A stretch of 64,000 nucleotides of DNA from Poriferisodalis sp965221195 (GTDB lineage: Bacteria; Actinomycetota; Acidimicrobiia; Acidimicrobiales; Poriferisodalaceae): positions 1,736,001-1,800,000 of the forward strand of contig OZ244864.1 of the NCBI GenBank assembly GCA_965221195.1, given 5' to 3'. A program made the translations under genes and the position numbers. Within the stretch, counting starts at the first letter, position 1. The number at the start of each line of letters is the position of its first letter. Under the pieces are notes generated by a model, which was not told the origin of the DNA, did no database searches, and was given only the letters and a program-made list of their open reading frames with translations. Of the stretch, positions 40,150 through 49,291 are shown one piece after another.

Positions 40150-41063
40150 TGCGCCATTTCTTGGAAGTCGATGACTTGTCTGCCGACGAACTCCGCTGGG
40201 TGCTTGAGCTGGCGTCGGGCACGCCGGAGGCCGCGCCGCCGGTCTTGGCCGGCAGTGGCGTCGCTTTGGTCTTTGAGAAATCGTCGAACCGCACACGCAA
40301 TTCAATGGAAATGGCCGTAAGGCAACTCGGCGGTCATCCTGTCTACATCCGCCCCGAAGAAGTGGGCATTGATGTCCGCGAGACAGCAGAAGACATAGCG
40401 CGAACGCTCGCCTGTTATCACGACATCATCGCAGCGCGCGTCTTTCAGCACAGCCGCCTTGAGCGCATGGCGAACTGCGAGGTAGCACCGGTGGTTAATC
40501 TGCTCTCCGACGACGCACATCCGTGCCAAGCCCTCGCAGACCTGCTGACCGTCTCACAGTGCATCGGTCTTGACCGGGCGCAGCGGATCGCGTTCGTAGG
40601 CGACGCCAACAACGTGTGGCGATCGCTGGCTATTGGCTGCGCCATGGTCGGCATCCCGAGTTCGCTGGCAGTGCCGGACGGCTACGGCCCCTCGGCGGCG
40701 GTGCTGGATCGCATTGCGTCGCTCGGCGGTGAATGCACGGTCACCGACGATCCCGTAGTGGCAGTGGCCGACGCTGACGTGGTCTACGCCGACGTGTGGA
40801 CATCGATGGGCCAAGAGAGCGAGCAGGCAGAGCGACTAGCTGCGTTCGGTCCGTATCAGGTCACATCGGAACTGATGTCTTTGGCGGCTGAAGGTGCGAT
40901 CTTCTTGCATTGCCTGCCGGCGCATCGGGGCGAAGAGGTGACAGCAGACGTCATCGATGGCCCGGCTAGCCGTGTCTGGCAGCAGGCCCGCAACCGCATG
41001 CATGCCGCGCGGGGCGTGCTTGTGTTTCTTGCAGCACCGACCAGCCCCGACGAGATGCCATGA
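40149..41063 (+). CDS. argF: Ornithine carbamoyltransferase
   Basis: A 304-residue enzyme that makes citrulline from ornithine and carbamoyl phosphate. The carbamoyl-phosphate loop reads SSNRTRNSMEMA (the usual STRTR shows N for the second T), the ornithine region is NNVWRSLAIG, and the catalytic Cys lies in HCLPAHRGEEV. argR begins inside its stop (ATGA). Confidence 0.95.
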   Translation: MRHFLEVDDLSADELRWVLELASGTPEAAPPVLAGSGVALVFEKSSNRTRNSMEMAVRQLGGHPVYIRPEEVGIDVRETAEDIARTLACYHDIIAARVFQHSRLERMANCEVAPVVNLLSDDAHPCQALADLLTVSQCIGLDRAQRIAFVGDANNVWRSLAIGCAMVGIPSSLAVPDGYGPSAAVLDRIASLGGECTVTDDPVVAVADADVVYADVWTSMGQESEQAERLAAFGPYQVTSELMSLAAEGAIFLHCLPAHRGEEVTADVIDGPASRVWQQARNRMHAARGVLVFLAAPTSPDEMP

Positions 41064-41521
41064 CCACCAAAGCACAGCGCCAGCACCTCATCCGCGAGCT
41101 ACTTGCTAGTCGCGAGATCAACAGCCAAGCGCAGCTAGTCGCCATGCTTGCCGAGCATTCAGTGGATGTCAGCCAAGCCACCGTCAACCGCGATCTAGAC
41201 GACTTGGGCGTGGCCAAAATGCGCACGGCCGGACGCACGATCTATGCAGTGCCTGAGGTTGATGCTCCCCAAGCCCTGGCCGATGGCACGCTGCGTCGCG
41301 TTCTGGGCGACTGGGTGCTCGACGTGCAGTTCTCGCAGAACATCGTGGTGCTACGCACCCCGCCCGGTTCGGCCCATGTGGTGGCAGCGGCCATTGACCG
41401 CAGCAAACTTGATGGCGTCGTCGGAACCGTGGCAGGTGACGACACGCTGCTCATCGTGGCTGCCCCCGAGCTCGGCGGCGCCGGTGTTGCCGAGCAGTGC
41501 CGCAATCTGGCCAACCTGTGA
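41060..41521 (+). CDS. argR: Arginine repressor
   Basis: A 153-residue transcription factor. The N-terminal winged HTH (INSQAQLVAMLAEHSVDVSQ, then ATVNRDLDDLG) binds ARG boxes, and the C-terminal hexamerisation and arginine-binding domain ends with VVGTVAGDDTLLIVA. It is co-transcribed with argF and probably controls the argC and argB promoters in this window. Confidence 0.95.
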   Translation: MTTKAQRQHLIRELLASREINSQAQLVAMLAEHSVDVSQATVNRDLDDLGVAKMRTAGRTIYAVPEVDAPQALADGTLRRVLGDWVLDVQFSQNIVVLRTPPGSAHVVAAAIDRSKLDGVVGTVAGDDTLLIVAAPELGGAGVAEQCRNLANL

Positions 41522-41572
41522 ACGTGTGCCGACTTGTGCTGTGTGATTGTGACTCTGTGAGCTGGTGAAGCG

Positions 41573-43069
41573 ATGTCTATTGACGACCCAGAACATTCTG
41601 CTTCAGCAGGCCCCAGCACCACCGGTGCCTCGCTGAGAGTCCCTGCAACGTTGTGGCACGGCCGGTTCGCAGGCGCCCCGTCTGAAGCGCTTGCTGCGCT
41701 CAACGACTCTCTTCCATTCGACCAGCGAATGTTCGCTGAAGACATCGCTGCGTCTCGTGCCCATGTGTCGATGCTGGCTGCTGTGGGTCTGCTCACCGAC
41801 GATGAGCGTGACGACATTGTGACGGCACTCAATGAGGTAGAAGCCGAGATAGCCGAGGGCACCATGGAATGGGCGCCGACCGACGAGGACATTCACACTG
41901 CGGTCGAGCGGCGCGCCACCGAACTCTGCTCAGTAGCAGCCAAGATGCACACTGGCCGCAGCCGCAACGATCAAGTTGTCACCGACTTGCGACTGTGGAC
42001 ACGCGCCGCCATCGACGAAGTGGCCGCATCGATACATGGTCTCGCTTGCACGTTGGCTGTGCGTGCCCGCGAAGCTCATGGCGCAGGCTTGCGTCTGCCG
42101 GGTTACACGCATCTCCAGCAGGCACAGCCGGTGGGTCTTGCGCATCATCTGGCGGCCCATTGCTGGTCGTTGCTGCGCGATCTCCAGCGTCTGAGCGAAG
42201 CCCGCCACCGCGCTGACGTGTCTCCGCTGGGTGCAGGAGCGCTGGCGGGTTCGTCGCTGCCACTTGACCCGGCCATCACTGCGGCAGAACTCGGTTTCGG
42301 AGCGGTTTTTGAGAACTCGCTTGATGCCGTGAGCGACCGCGATTTCGTCGCCGACACTTTGTACGCATTGGCGCTGGCGGGAGTGCATCTGTCACGCCTC
42401 GGCGAGGAGATCGTCCTGTGGGCGAGCGCGGAGTTCAATTTCGTTGAGCTGGACGACGCGTTTGCAACCGGCTCCTCGATGATGCCCCAAAAGAAAAACC
42501 CCGATGCCGCAGAGCTGGCTCGGGCCAAGACAGGCAGGTTGATCGGTCACCTCGCAGGGTTCTTGACGACGCTCAAAGGCCTTCCGCTCGCTTACAACAA
42601 AGACCTCCAAGAAGACAAAGAGCCGCTGTTCGACGCGGTTGACACCGTTCGCCTAACGGTGATGGCGCTGGATGGTTTGTTGGCAACGGTCAAGTTCAAT
42701 GCCTCTGCAATGTCTGCCGGTGCAGACGATCCCTTTGCGGCTGCCACCGATGTAGCCGAGTGGCTCGTTGCTGAGGGGATGCCGTTTCGCGATGCGCACG
42801 CGCTGGTAGCAACGCTCGTGCGCCAAGCGCTCGAAAGTCCTTACGCTCAGACGCGCGCCGACCGCTTGGTTGAGCTGGTGTCGGCTCATCCGCAGCTGGG
42901 GCCCGCCGCTGCGCAACGGCTGGCACCGGGGGGTGCGTACCGCGCTCGTGTCACACCCGGCGGCGGCGGCCCCGAAGCGGTGTCACAACAGCTTGAACGC
43001 CTCGACGCTGCGCTCAATGCCTGGCTCGATGCCTCTGGTGATGTCACACCTGTTGGCGCAGACGCGTGA
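41573..43069 (+). CDS. argH: Argininosuccinate lyase
   Basis: A 498-residue fumarase-superfamily enzyme that releases arginine and fumarate. LWHGRFAGAPSEALAALNDS, then MHTGRSRNDQVVTDLRLW, and the mobile signature loop SSMMPQKKNPDAAELARAK are all present. In most actinobacterial clusters argG lies between argR and argH; here only 51 bp separate them. Confidence 0.96.
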   Translation: MSIDDPEHSASAGPSTTGASLRVPATLWHGRFAGAPSEALAALNDSLPFDQRMFAEDIAASRAHVSMLAAVGLLTDDERDDIVTALNEVEAEIAEGTMEWAPTDEDIHTAVERRATELCSVAAKMHTGRSRNDQVVTDLRLWTRAAIDEVAASIHGLACTLAVRAREAHGAGLRLPGYTHLQQAQPVGLAHHLAAHCWSLLRDLQRLSEARHRADVSPLGAGALAGSSLPLDPAITAAELGFGAVFENSLDAVSDRDFVADTLYALALAGVHLSRLGEEIVLWASAEFNFVELDDAFATGSSMMPQKKNPDAAELARAKTGRLIGHLAGFLTTLKGLPLAYNKDLQEDKEPLFDAVDTVRLTVMALDGLLATVKFNASAMSAGADDPFAAATDVAEWLVAEGMPFRDAHALVATLVRQALESPYAQTRADRLVELVSAHPQLGPAAAQRLAPGGAYRARVTPGGGGPEAVSQQLERLDAALNAWLDASGDVTPVGADA

Positions 43070-43118
43070 CAGCAGCAGCGTTGTGTCTGAGGGTTCTCTA
43101 GCTATGGGAGGTCGCGAA

Positions 43119-46100
43119 CTATCTGAAGTCGCGACTCATCAGCGTTGCAGGCACGTTGAGAGGTTCAAGTTTCTCCGCGATCACGTTCGCCACGTTTTCG
43201 TTTCGTTCGAGACGGCCCGTCACCAACAACGCAGGCGCATCGCGCACCACCGAGCGGTACCGAATCCAACAACCGGGCGAAACCACGACATTCACTAAAC
43301 CGGTTTCGTCTTCGAGGTTCACAAAAGTTGTTCCGCCGGCTGTCATGGGCCGCTGGCGATGAGTAACTAACCCGGCAACGCGCACCTTTCCGATTGGGCA
43401 GGTCAACATCTCAGCAGCAGTGAGAACCCCTGTCTTGGTCAATTCACTTCGCAGGAATTTCGTTGGATGTCCGTTCGGTGCTACTCCAGATGCCCACAAA
43501 TCCGCCGCAGCGGTCTCTGGTGCTGTCATGTCTTGCAGCGGCGGCGGCTTCGCACCGGTGATGATTCCCCGCAGTCGATGTGGGCCTCCTTGATGCACAG
43601 CACCTGCCGCCCATAGTGCGTCGCGCCGTGAAAGCCCAAAACAGTCAAACGCGCCTGCGGTGGCTAGCGCCTTCAGTGCTTGCGGGCTAGCGCCGGTACG
43701 CCGGTGCAGGTCTTCGATGTCGCGGTAGGGCTTGTGAGCAGCGCGTTCAGCAACTTGTTTTGCGAGGTTTTCTCCTACCTCACGCACTGATGACAGCCCG
43801 AGTCTCACAGCTGCACCGCCGGTGGAGTGCTCGCAGGGTTCAAGCGTGGCAGCTTCGGTGGACGCGTTCACGCACGGCGTGTGGACTACCACTCCATGAC
43901 GGCGAGCGTCTTGACAGAGCGAATGAGGTGAGTAGAAGCCCATCGGTTGCGCGTTCAGCAGTGCTGCACAAAACGCTGCCGGATAATGAAGTTTTATCCA
44001 CGACGAGGCATACACCAAGTGAGCGAACGATAGTGCATGACTCTCAGGAAAGCCGTAGTCAGCAAAGGCGACCATCTTTTCCCATATTAGCTCAGCTATG
44101 TTATTCGTGATGCCCTTGGCGGCCATACCGTCAAATAATCGTGCGCGCAGATGCTCCATTTTTTCGCGCGACCGTTTGGCGCCCATGGCTTGGCGTAACT
44201 TGTCGGCTTCGGCGGCGGTAAAATCGGCAACGTCGATAGCAATCTGCATAAGTTGTTCTTGAAATAGTGGTACACCCAACGTTTTAGCTAATGATTTTTC
44301 AAGAAGCGGGTGCAGGTAGGTGACTGGTTCTTCGCCGTTGCGTCGTCGTATATATGGGTGTACCGAGCCCCCTTGGATGGGACCGGGGCGAATGAGAGCA
44401 ACCTCTATTACTAGGTCATAAAAACAGCGGGGACGTAGCCGTGGCAGCGTGGCCATCTGAGCGCGTGACTCCACCTGAAACACTCCGACGCTGTCGGCAC
44501 GGCAGAGCATTTCATATACCTCGTCTTCTTGAGGTATCTTGGCGAGGTCAACTGTGACATTGTGAGTGTCGGCGATGAGATCAACGGCAACGTGTAAGGC
44601 CGACAGCATCCCCAACCCGAGCAGGTCAAATTTCACTAAGCCGATAGCTGCACAGTCGTCTTTGTCCCACTGCAGCACCGAGCGGTTCGCCATAGATGCC
44701 CATTCGGTTGGACACACCTGGGCCACCGGTCGATCGCAGATCACCATGCCACCTGAGTGGATACCTAAGTGACGTGGTGCGCCTTCCAGCGCCGCGGCCA
44801 ACTCTGCAACGTTGGAGGGAATGTCGGCTAAGTTCGGGTCGTTCCTGGTCGGTTCTGGTCCGCTATCGCGCCAGTTGGGCACACAAGGCTGACGTGGTTG
44901 ACGTGGTTGACTGACATGAGCCGTCAACTCTTTCGAGCTCGGCAAAGGGCTATAACGGTCAAGCGATTTTGACCACTGAGTTGCTTGGTTTGGCTTATAC
45001 CCCAGCGCTTGTGCCATGTCGCGCACCGCTGAGCGTGCCCGATAGCTAATGACATTTGCCACCTGGGCTGTGTAAGCTCTGCCGTAGCGCTCATACACAT
45101 ACTGAATTACTTCTTCTCGACGACCGCTCTCTATGTCGACATCTATATCGGGAGGCCCCTCGCGCGCTGATGACAAGAAGCGCTCAAACAACAGCCCCAA
45201 TGCAACTGAGTCGACGTTGGTGATGCCCAGCGCGAAGCAGACTGCAGAGTTCGCGGCAGAGCCGCGGCCCTGACAGTAGATGTTGTTGTTGCGACAGAAT
45301 TCAACGATGTCGTACACCACCAGGAAGTAGCCAGCAAACCCAAGCTGTGCAATGAGATCAAGTTCGTGGTTGATTTGCGTCCAGGCACCCGGCACTCGCT
45401 CGTTTTGCGGCAAGCCATACCGCTGTCGTGCGCCGAATTTGGTGAGATGTCGCAGATACGAAATCTCATCATGGCCGTCGGGGCAGGGGTAGGGCGGCAA
45501 GTGAGGTGCGACCAGCGAAAGATTGAATGAGCAGTCGCGGCCGAGCTGCGCGGCGACGCCAACCACTCTTGGCCAGCGAGCGAATCTTTGTGCCTGCTCG
45601 GCGCCAGATCGCAGATGTGCAGTGGCTGCTGGTGGTAACCAGCCGTCTATTTCACTGAGGCTGCGACGGGCCCTTACCGCTGCCAGCGCGGTAGCTAGAC
45701 GTCGCCCGGCCACGGTTGCGTAGTGAACACCGTTGGTGCAGACCGACTCAACACCGGCTTGCGCAGCCAAACAAGCCAACGCGTCGTTGCGTTCACTATC
45801 AAGCGGGTCGCCGTGATCCCACAGTTCCACGAAGACGTTGTTGTGACCGACTGCTTCGATGAGTCGGTTGAGCTGTTGAGCCGCAGCCCGTTGGCCGCTC
45901 TCGCGCCCCCCAGCCATGAGTGCTGCTGGCACAGCGCCTCTGCGGTGCCCAGTGAGTATGGCCCACTCGTCTTTATGTGTTGCTGCAGAAGCTAAGAACT
46001 CACTCGTTTCCAAGCGCGGGGCCCCTTTGTGCCCTGCCATCTGCGCTGTTGTGATCAACTCACCCAAAGAGGCGTATCCCGTCGGTGAGCGAGCGAGCAC

Positions 46101-46568
46101 AACCAAATGAGACCCTGCGGGGTCAGGTAGATGAGACCTCCCAGGGTCAGGGCCAGATTCATCAACGCTGTGTGCGTCAAGAGTCAACTCAACGCCGAAC
46201 ACTGTCGGCAGTCCGGCTTGTGCGGCCGCTTCAGCGAAGCGCACCACACCGTAAAACCCGTTGTGATCAGTCAGCGCCAGCGCTTCAAGCCCTAGCCGCA
46301 CCGCCTCATCTACCAACTCAGTTGGACTCGATGCGCCATCTAGAAAGCTGAAATTGGAATGCGCGTGCAGCTCCGCATATGGCACAGCGAGCGCTGTTGA
46401 TTGCGGCTGAGCGCTACATGCATTTGATGCGCTGTTTGGGACGTTGTTTGGCGCGCTGTTTGGAGTATCGGCTGGAGCGATATTCTGGCCGTAGCCCACA
46501 AACGGCGGGCGGTCAGACAACCGTCGCTCTAGTTCGCTCCAAGGAACTCCCGGATTGGTGTAACCCAC
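43119..46568 (-). CDS. dnaE2: Error-prone DNA polymerase III alpha subunit
   Basis: A 1149-residue C-family polymerase for mutagenic translesion synthesis. The PHP domain is at YAELHAHSNFSFLDGAS, the palm carries PPDIDVDIESGRREEVI, and LRQAMGAKRSREKMEHLR and FPESHALSFAHLVYAS follow, with an OB fold at the end (RVAGLVTHRQRPMTAGGTTF). It starts GTG with the family-typical MGYTNPGVPWSELERRL. A Pro/Arg/Gln insertion (HVSQPRQPRQP) lies near residue 545. It acts with ImuA' and ImuB, encoded upstream. Confidence 0.95.
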   Translation of the reverse strand: MGYTNPGVPWSELERRLSDRPPFVGYGQNIAPADTPNSAPNNVPNSASNACSAQPQSTALAVPYAELHAHSNFSFLDGASSPTELVDEAVRLGLEALALTDHNGFYGVVRFAEAAAQAGLPTVFGVELTLDAHSVDESGPDPGRSHLPDPAGSHLVVLARSPTGYASLGELITTAQMAGHKGAPRLETSEFLASAATHKDEWAILTGHRRGAVPAALMAGGRESGQRAAAQQLNRLIEAVGHNNVFVELWDHGDPLDSERNDALACLAAQAGVESVCTNGVHYATVAGRRLATALAAVRARRSLSEIDGWLPPAATAHLRSGAEQAQRFARWPRVVGVAAQLGRDCSFNLSLVAPHLPPYPCPDGHDEISYLRHLTKFGARQRYGLPQNERVPGAWTQINHELDLIAQLGFAGYFLVVYDIVEFCRNNNIYCQGRGSAANSAVCFALGITNVDSVALGLLFERFLSSAREGPPDIDVDIESGRREEVIQYVYERYGRAYTAQVANVISYRARSAVRDMAQALGYKPNQATQWSKSLDRYSPLPSSKELTAHVSQPRQPRQPCVPNWRDSGPEPTRNDPNLADIPSNVAELAAALEGAPRHLGIHSGGMVICDRPVAQVCPTEWASMANRSVLQWDKDDCAAIGLVKFDLLGLGMLSALHVAVDLIADTHNVTVDLAKIPQEDEVYEMLCRADSVGVFQVESRAQMATLPRLRPRCFYDLVIEVALIRPGPIQGGSVHPYIRRRNGEEPVTYLHPLLEKSLAKTLGVPLFQEQLMQIAIDVADFTAAEADKLRQAMGAKRSREKMEHLRARLFDGMAAKGITNNIAELIWEKMVAFADYGFPESHALSFAHLVYASSWIKLHYPAAFCAALLNAQPMGFYSPHSLCQDARRHGVVVHTPCVNASTEAATLEPCEHSTGGAAVRLGLSSVREVGENLAKQVAERAAHKPYRDIEDLHRRTGASPQALKALATAGAFDCFGLSRRDALWAAGAVHQGGPHRLRGIITGAKPPPLQDMTAPETAAADLWASGVAPNGHPTKFLRSELTKTGVLTAAEMLTCPIGKVRVAGLVTHRQRPMTAGGTTFVNLEDETGLVNVVVSPGCWIRYRSVVRDAPALLVTGRLERNENVANVIAEKLEPLNVPATLMSRDFR

Positions 46569-46681
46569 GATTCAACTCTTATTTATTCAGTTATTTGGCT
46601 TGCTGGATGATGTGGTTTGTTGAGATTTTCAGCTGGAATCTTTCGTAAACCTGGATTGTCGAAAGCTCAGTTGCATTCGGA

Positions 46682-46695
46682 GGGGGGGGGGGGGG
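46682..46695 (-). repeat. 14-C homopolymer between imuB and dnaE2
   Basis: Fourteen consecutive C on the minus strand, preceded by GA. A small frame, ATG overlapping the imuB stop region, runs across it (MTEASVSAEVIFSD, then prolines); in the present phase it stops after 35 residues, and another phase would extend it to about 28 residues past the tract. The tract could change dnaE2 expression through spacing, RNA structure or translational coupling. Confidence 0.95.
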
Positions 46696-46728
46696 TCGCT
46701 GAAGATAACTTCAGCGCTCACTGAGGCT

Positions 46729-48354
46729 TCAGTCATAGGTAGCCTCGCGTTGCCAGCGACCATCCTCAACGACACAAAGATGGGCGGTGCCGTCATCAAG
46801 CACGAACTGAAACCGTGCTTGGCGGCGGCGCTCAGATGGCTCCCACCAGCGCTCATCTAGCGGCCACGGCCCAGCCCACGCCGTGATTGTGCTCAAGTAT
46901 CCGTCGGCTCTATGTAGTACAGCAGGTGGTGCGCTGAGCTGAGCTCTGCTGCTCACACCGACAGGCTCACCGTGAGCGTCAAGCACAGTAAGCTGCTCAG
47001 GCTCAACGAGCACTTCAGCGGGAGCAGGCGCGCCGAGTCGCCCTGGCCACGGCGCAAGCTGTGGTGTGTTTGAGGTCTTGGAGGCGCTAACTTTGTGAGG
47101 TCTACCTGTGCTGAACGGGAGGCGTTGTTCAAGATCGGCAACGCAGCGGCCAATACCCAGATACCCCACGGTGACGCCGTTGAAGCCAACCAGTGACTGC
47201 ACTCTTTGCAGTGCTCGTTCGGCTCGTTCGTCGTTTTCAGATTGTGCGCCCCAAAAATTGAGTTGGCGTCCTTCGTCGGGAATTGTCTGCGTTGCCGTCA
47301 GTTTGATGAAAAAGACGCTGCCGCTGGGCCGTTGCTGACCTCGGGCGCTGCGCCAGCCGTCAAGCTGCCAACGCACACGATCAACCACATCGGAAGGGCT
47401 GAAGCGGAACGCGTGACGCCAACTTTGGCAGGTCGTTTCGCCGTGCTCGGTTTTGGCGTTAATCGTGACGCACACAAGTGCTTTGCCCAGTTTTTCTAAG
47501 CGCGTATCAAGCTGATCTGCCAAAGATTTAGCCACAAAAGCCACTTGGTCGATCCGATAAGCAGGCGGGTCGATCTCGGTCTCGACGCTGAGAGTGGGCT
47601 GGGTGGGGGTTGGTTGACTGAGTCGCGGATCGCCCTGGCTGGCTAGCTGATGCACCCATTCGCCCATGGTGCCGAACCTGCCAATGAGGTCGCTGCGTTT
47701 GAGCGCCGCCACATCAGCCAAGCGATGCAAACCCAACATTTGTAGCACTTCAATGAAGTCGTTTGTTGGTTTTTGGGCGCTTGCGTTCGCTAGTGGTGAG
47801 TAAATCTCGGCCAAAGTTGATACCGGCAGTGGGCCCAAAAAAGTTGTGCTGGCACCCGGCGGCACGACGAGCACTCGTGTTGATGGATGAGTTGATGGGT
47901 TAGCAGCAGGCGCAACTTTTGCGGCCACACCGGCAGCGAATAACCCATCGGCAACGCCGACGCTCACGGAAGCACCGGTCAACCCAGTGGTGCCTGCTAA
48001 CCCAGTGAAAATGGTTTCGCTTATCAGCATCGCCAGCGCCTCGTCGCCGCCGTAGTAGCGCGACGGCCCTTGGGTGGCAATGACGTAGCAGCCAGGTGCT
48101 AGCACCTCAACTCTTGGGGTCAACTCTTGTAGTGCAGACAGCACAAAATCGAAACGGTGTACGCCTATCTGGGCGACATCTTTCGTCGCAGCATCGCTGT
48201 GGCGGCGCGGGTTGAGTTTGACCTCCGCCACGAGCATCCGCGGCGGAATACCAGCAGAGCTTGACTGGCTACCTCGCACGATCTGCCCCCAACGACGTAT
48301 CTCGCGCGGCTTATCTCGCGCGTCGCAGTGGGGCAACGGCAACCTCACCGACAT
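46729..48354 (-). CDS. imuB: ImuB-like catalytically inactive Y-family polymerase
   Basis: A 541-residue protein. RVEVLAPGCYVIATQGPSRY and GDEALAMLISE match the Y-family palm remnant, followed by thumb and little-finger parts and a C-terminal tail (RRRQARFQFVLDDGTAHLCV). ImuB bridges the beta clamp to DnaE2. The usual first strand of the Y-family palm is not recognisable; the N-terminus (VRLPLPHCDARDKPRE) looks atypical. The ATG at 48354 overlaps the imuA' end by 44 nt. Confidence 0.88.
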   Translation of the reverse strand: MSVRLPLPHCDARDKPREIRRWGQIVRGSQSSSAGIPPRMLVAEVKLNPRRHSDAATKDVAQIGVHRFDFVLSALQELTPRVEVLAPGCYVIATQGPSRYYGGDEALAMLISETIFTGLAGTTGLTGASVSVGVADGLFAAGVAAKVAPAANPSTHPSTRVLVVPPGASTTFLGPLPVSTLAEIYSPLANASAQKPTNDFIEVLQMLGLHRLADVAALKRSDLIGRFGTMGEWVHQLASQGDPRLSQPTPTQPTLSVETEIDPPAYRIDQVAFVAKSLADQLDTRLEKLGKALVCVTINAKTEHGETTCQSWRHAFRFSPSDVVDRVRWQLDGWRSARGQQRPSGSVFFIKLTATQTIPDEGRQLNFWGAQSENDERAERALQRVQSLVGFNGVTVGYLGIGRCVADLEQRLPFSTGRPHKVSASKTSNTPQLAPWPGRLGAPAPAEVLVEPEQLTVLDAHGEPVGVSSRAQLSAPPAVLHRADGYLSTITAWAGPWPLDERWWEPSERRRQARFQFVLDDGTAHLCVVEDGRWQREATYD

Positions 48355-49219
48355 AATTCGTCTGAGCGATGTTGCTGGCCCCACTGCCATTGGCCCCACT
48401 GCCGCTGATCCCGTTGCCGCGCTCGGTGGCTGTGCTATCAGCTGTTGGGTGACCGGCTATGGCAGACCCGTTAATTGAACCCATCGAGTTGCCGACAGTG
48501 GTGGTTGGGTTGCCGCCAGTGGTGATGGCGTTGTCAACAGCTGTGACGCAGCCGTTGACATCGGGCAGCCACAAGACGGCCTGTCTTGGCAGCGACGCTG
48601 CACCCCGCCCGACTGCGACCACTTCAGCGCGCCGCTCGGCAAGACGCCCATGTCCTTGCCGCAGGCCAACCCATGCGGCTTTTTTCACTGTGAAAGTCAC
48701 ATCTGGGTCAACCGCAGATTTTGCGCTTGTTGCCGCCGGACCGGCCGCCGATGTGCCTGTGGCTGCTTCACCGACCCCAATCATCACCGAACCTCGCTCC
48801 CGCAAGCGGGCGCGCAGACGCCGGTTTTGAGCAGTCGACAGTCTCAGGTTGGAATCGAGCAGGATCACGTCGATGTTGCCGATAAGAGCACTGAGTACTT
48901 CGGCTGCTGCATCGCCGGGTTTGTCTATGAACGCCCATCGCTCCAACGATGCAGTCCGTTCGTCGACAGCGGAGATACCCATACGCCCCAAGCCCACTGC
49001 AGCCACCCAGCCGCCGGTCCTTGAGACTTCCGCTGCCAAAGCAGTTGCCAAAGTAAGCGCGCCTGGGCCCTTTACGGCGAGCTCTGACCCACGCGTGAGC
49101 CCTGGCTGTGTCAGCAGCGGAACCAAGACATCAGGGACTGGCAGCAATCGCTCCTGGCGACCCTCAGCTATGTCGCTCAGACGCACCAAATTTGCAGGCA
49201 GGGCTTTTGCGGCCATCAC
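48311..49219 (-). CDS. ImuA' mutagenesis accessory protein
   Basis: A 302-residue RecA/SulA-like protein of the ImuA'-ImuB-DnaE2 mutasome. It shows LTRGSELAVKGPGALTLATA and GWVAAVGLGRMGISAVDE in place of a canonical Walker A, then NIDVILLDSNLRLSTAQNRRL and ARLRERGSVMIGVG. The C-terminal 80 residues are Ser/Gly/Asn/Thr-rich and repetitive. The start is a double ATG. It leads the three-gene mutagenesis operon. Confidence 0.85.
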   Translation of the reverse strand: MMAAKALPANLVRLSDIAEGRQERLLPVPDVLVPLLTQPGLTRGSELAVKGPGALTLATALAAEVSRTGGWVAAVGLGRMGISAVDERTASLERWAFIDKPGDAAAEVLSALIGNIDVILLDSNLRLSTAQNRRLRARLRERGSVMIGVGEAATGTSAAGPAATSAKSAVDPDVTFTVKKAAWVGLRQGHGRLAERRAEVVAVGRGAASLPRQAVLWLPDVNGCVTAVDNAITTGGNPTTTVGNSMGSINGSAIAGHPTADSTATERGNGISGSGANGSGASNIAQTNYVGEVAVAPLRRAR

Positions 49220-49291
49220 AACAGGCTAGATGAACGCTGTTACAGCTGATTTTTGCACCCGACATCCAAGCTGCAGTCTCAAGCTGCCGTC

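Noticed and set aside
49220..49260. LexA (SOS) box upstream of imuA'
   Set aside because: GAACGCTGTTAC is present, but the GAAC and GTT parts are one base too close and the second arm is incomplete, so I do not call it.
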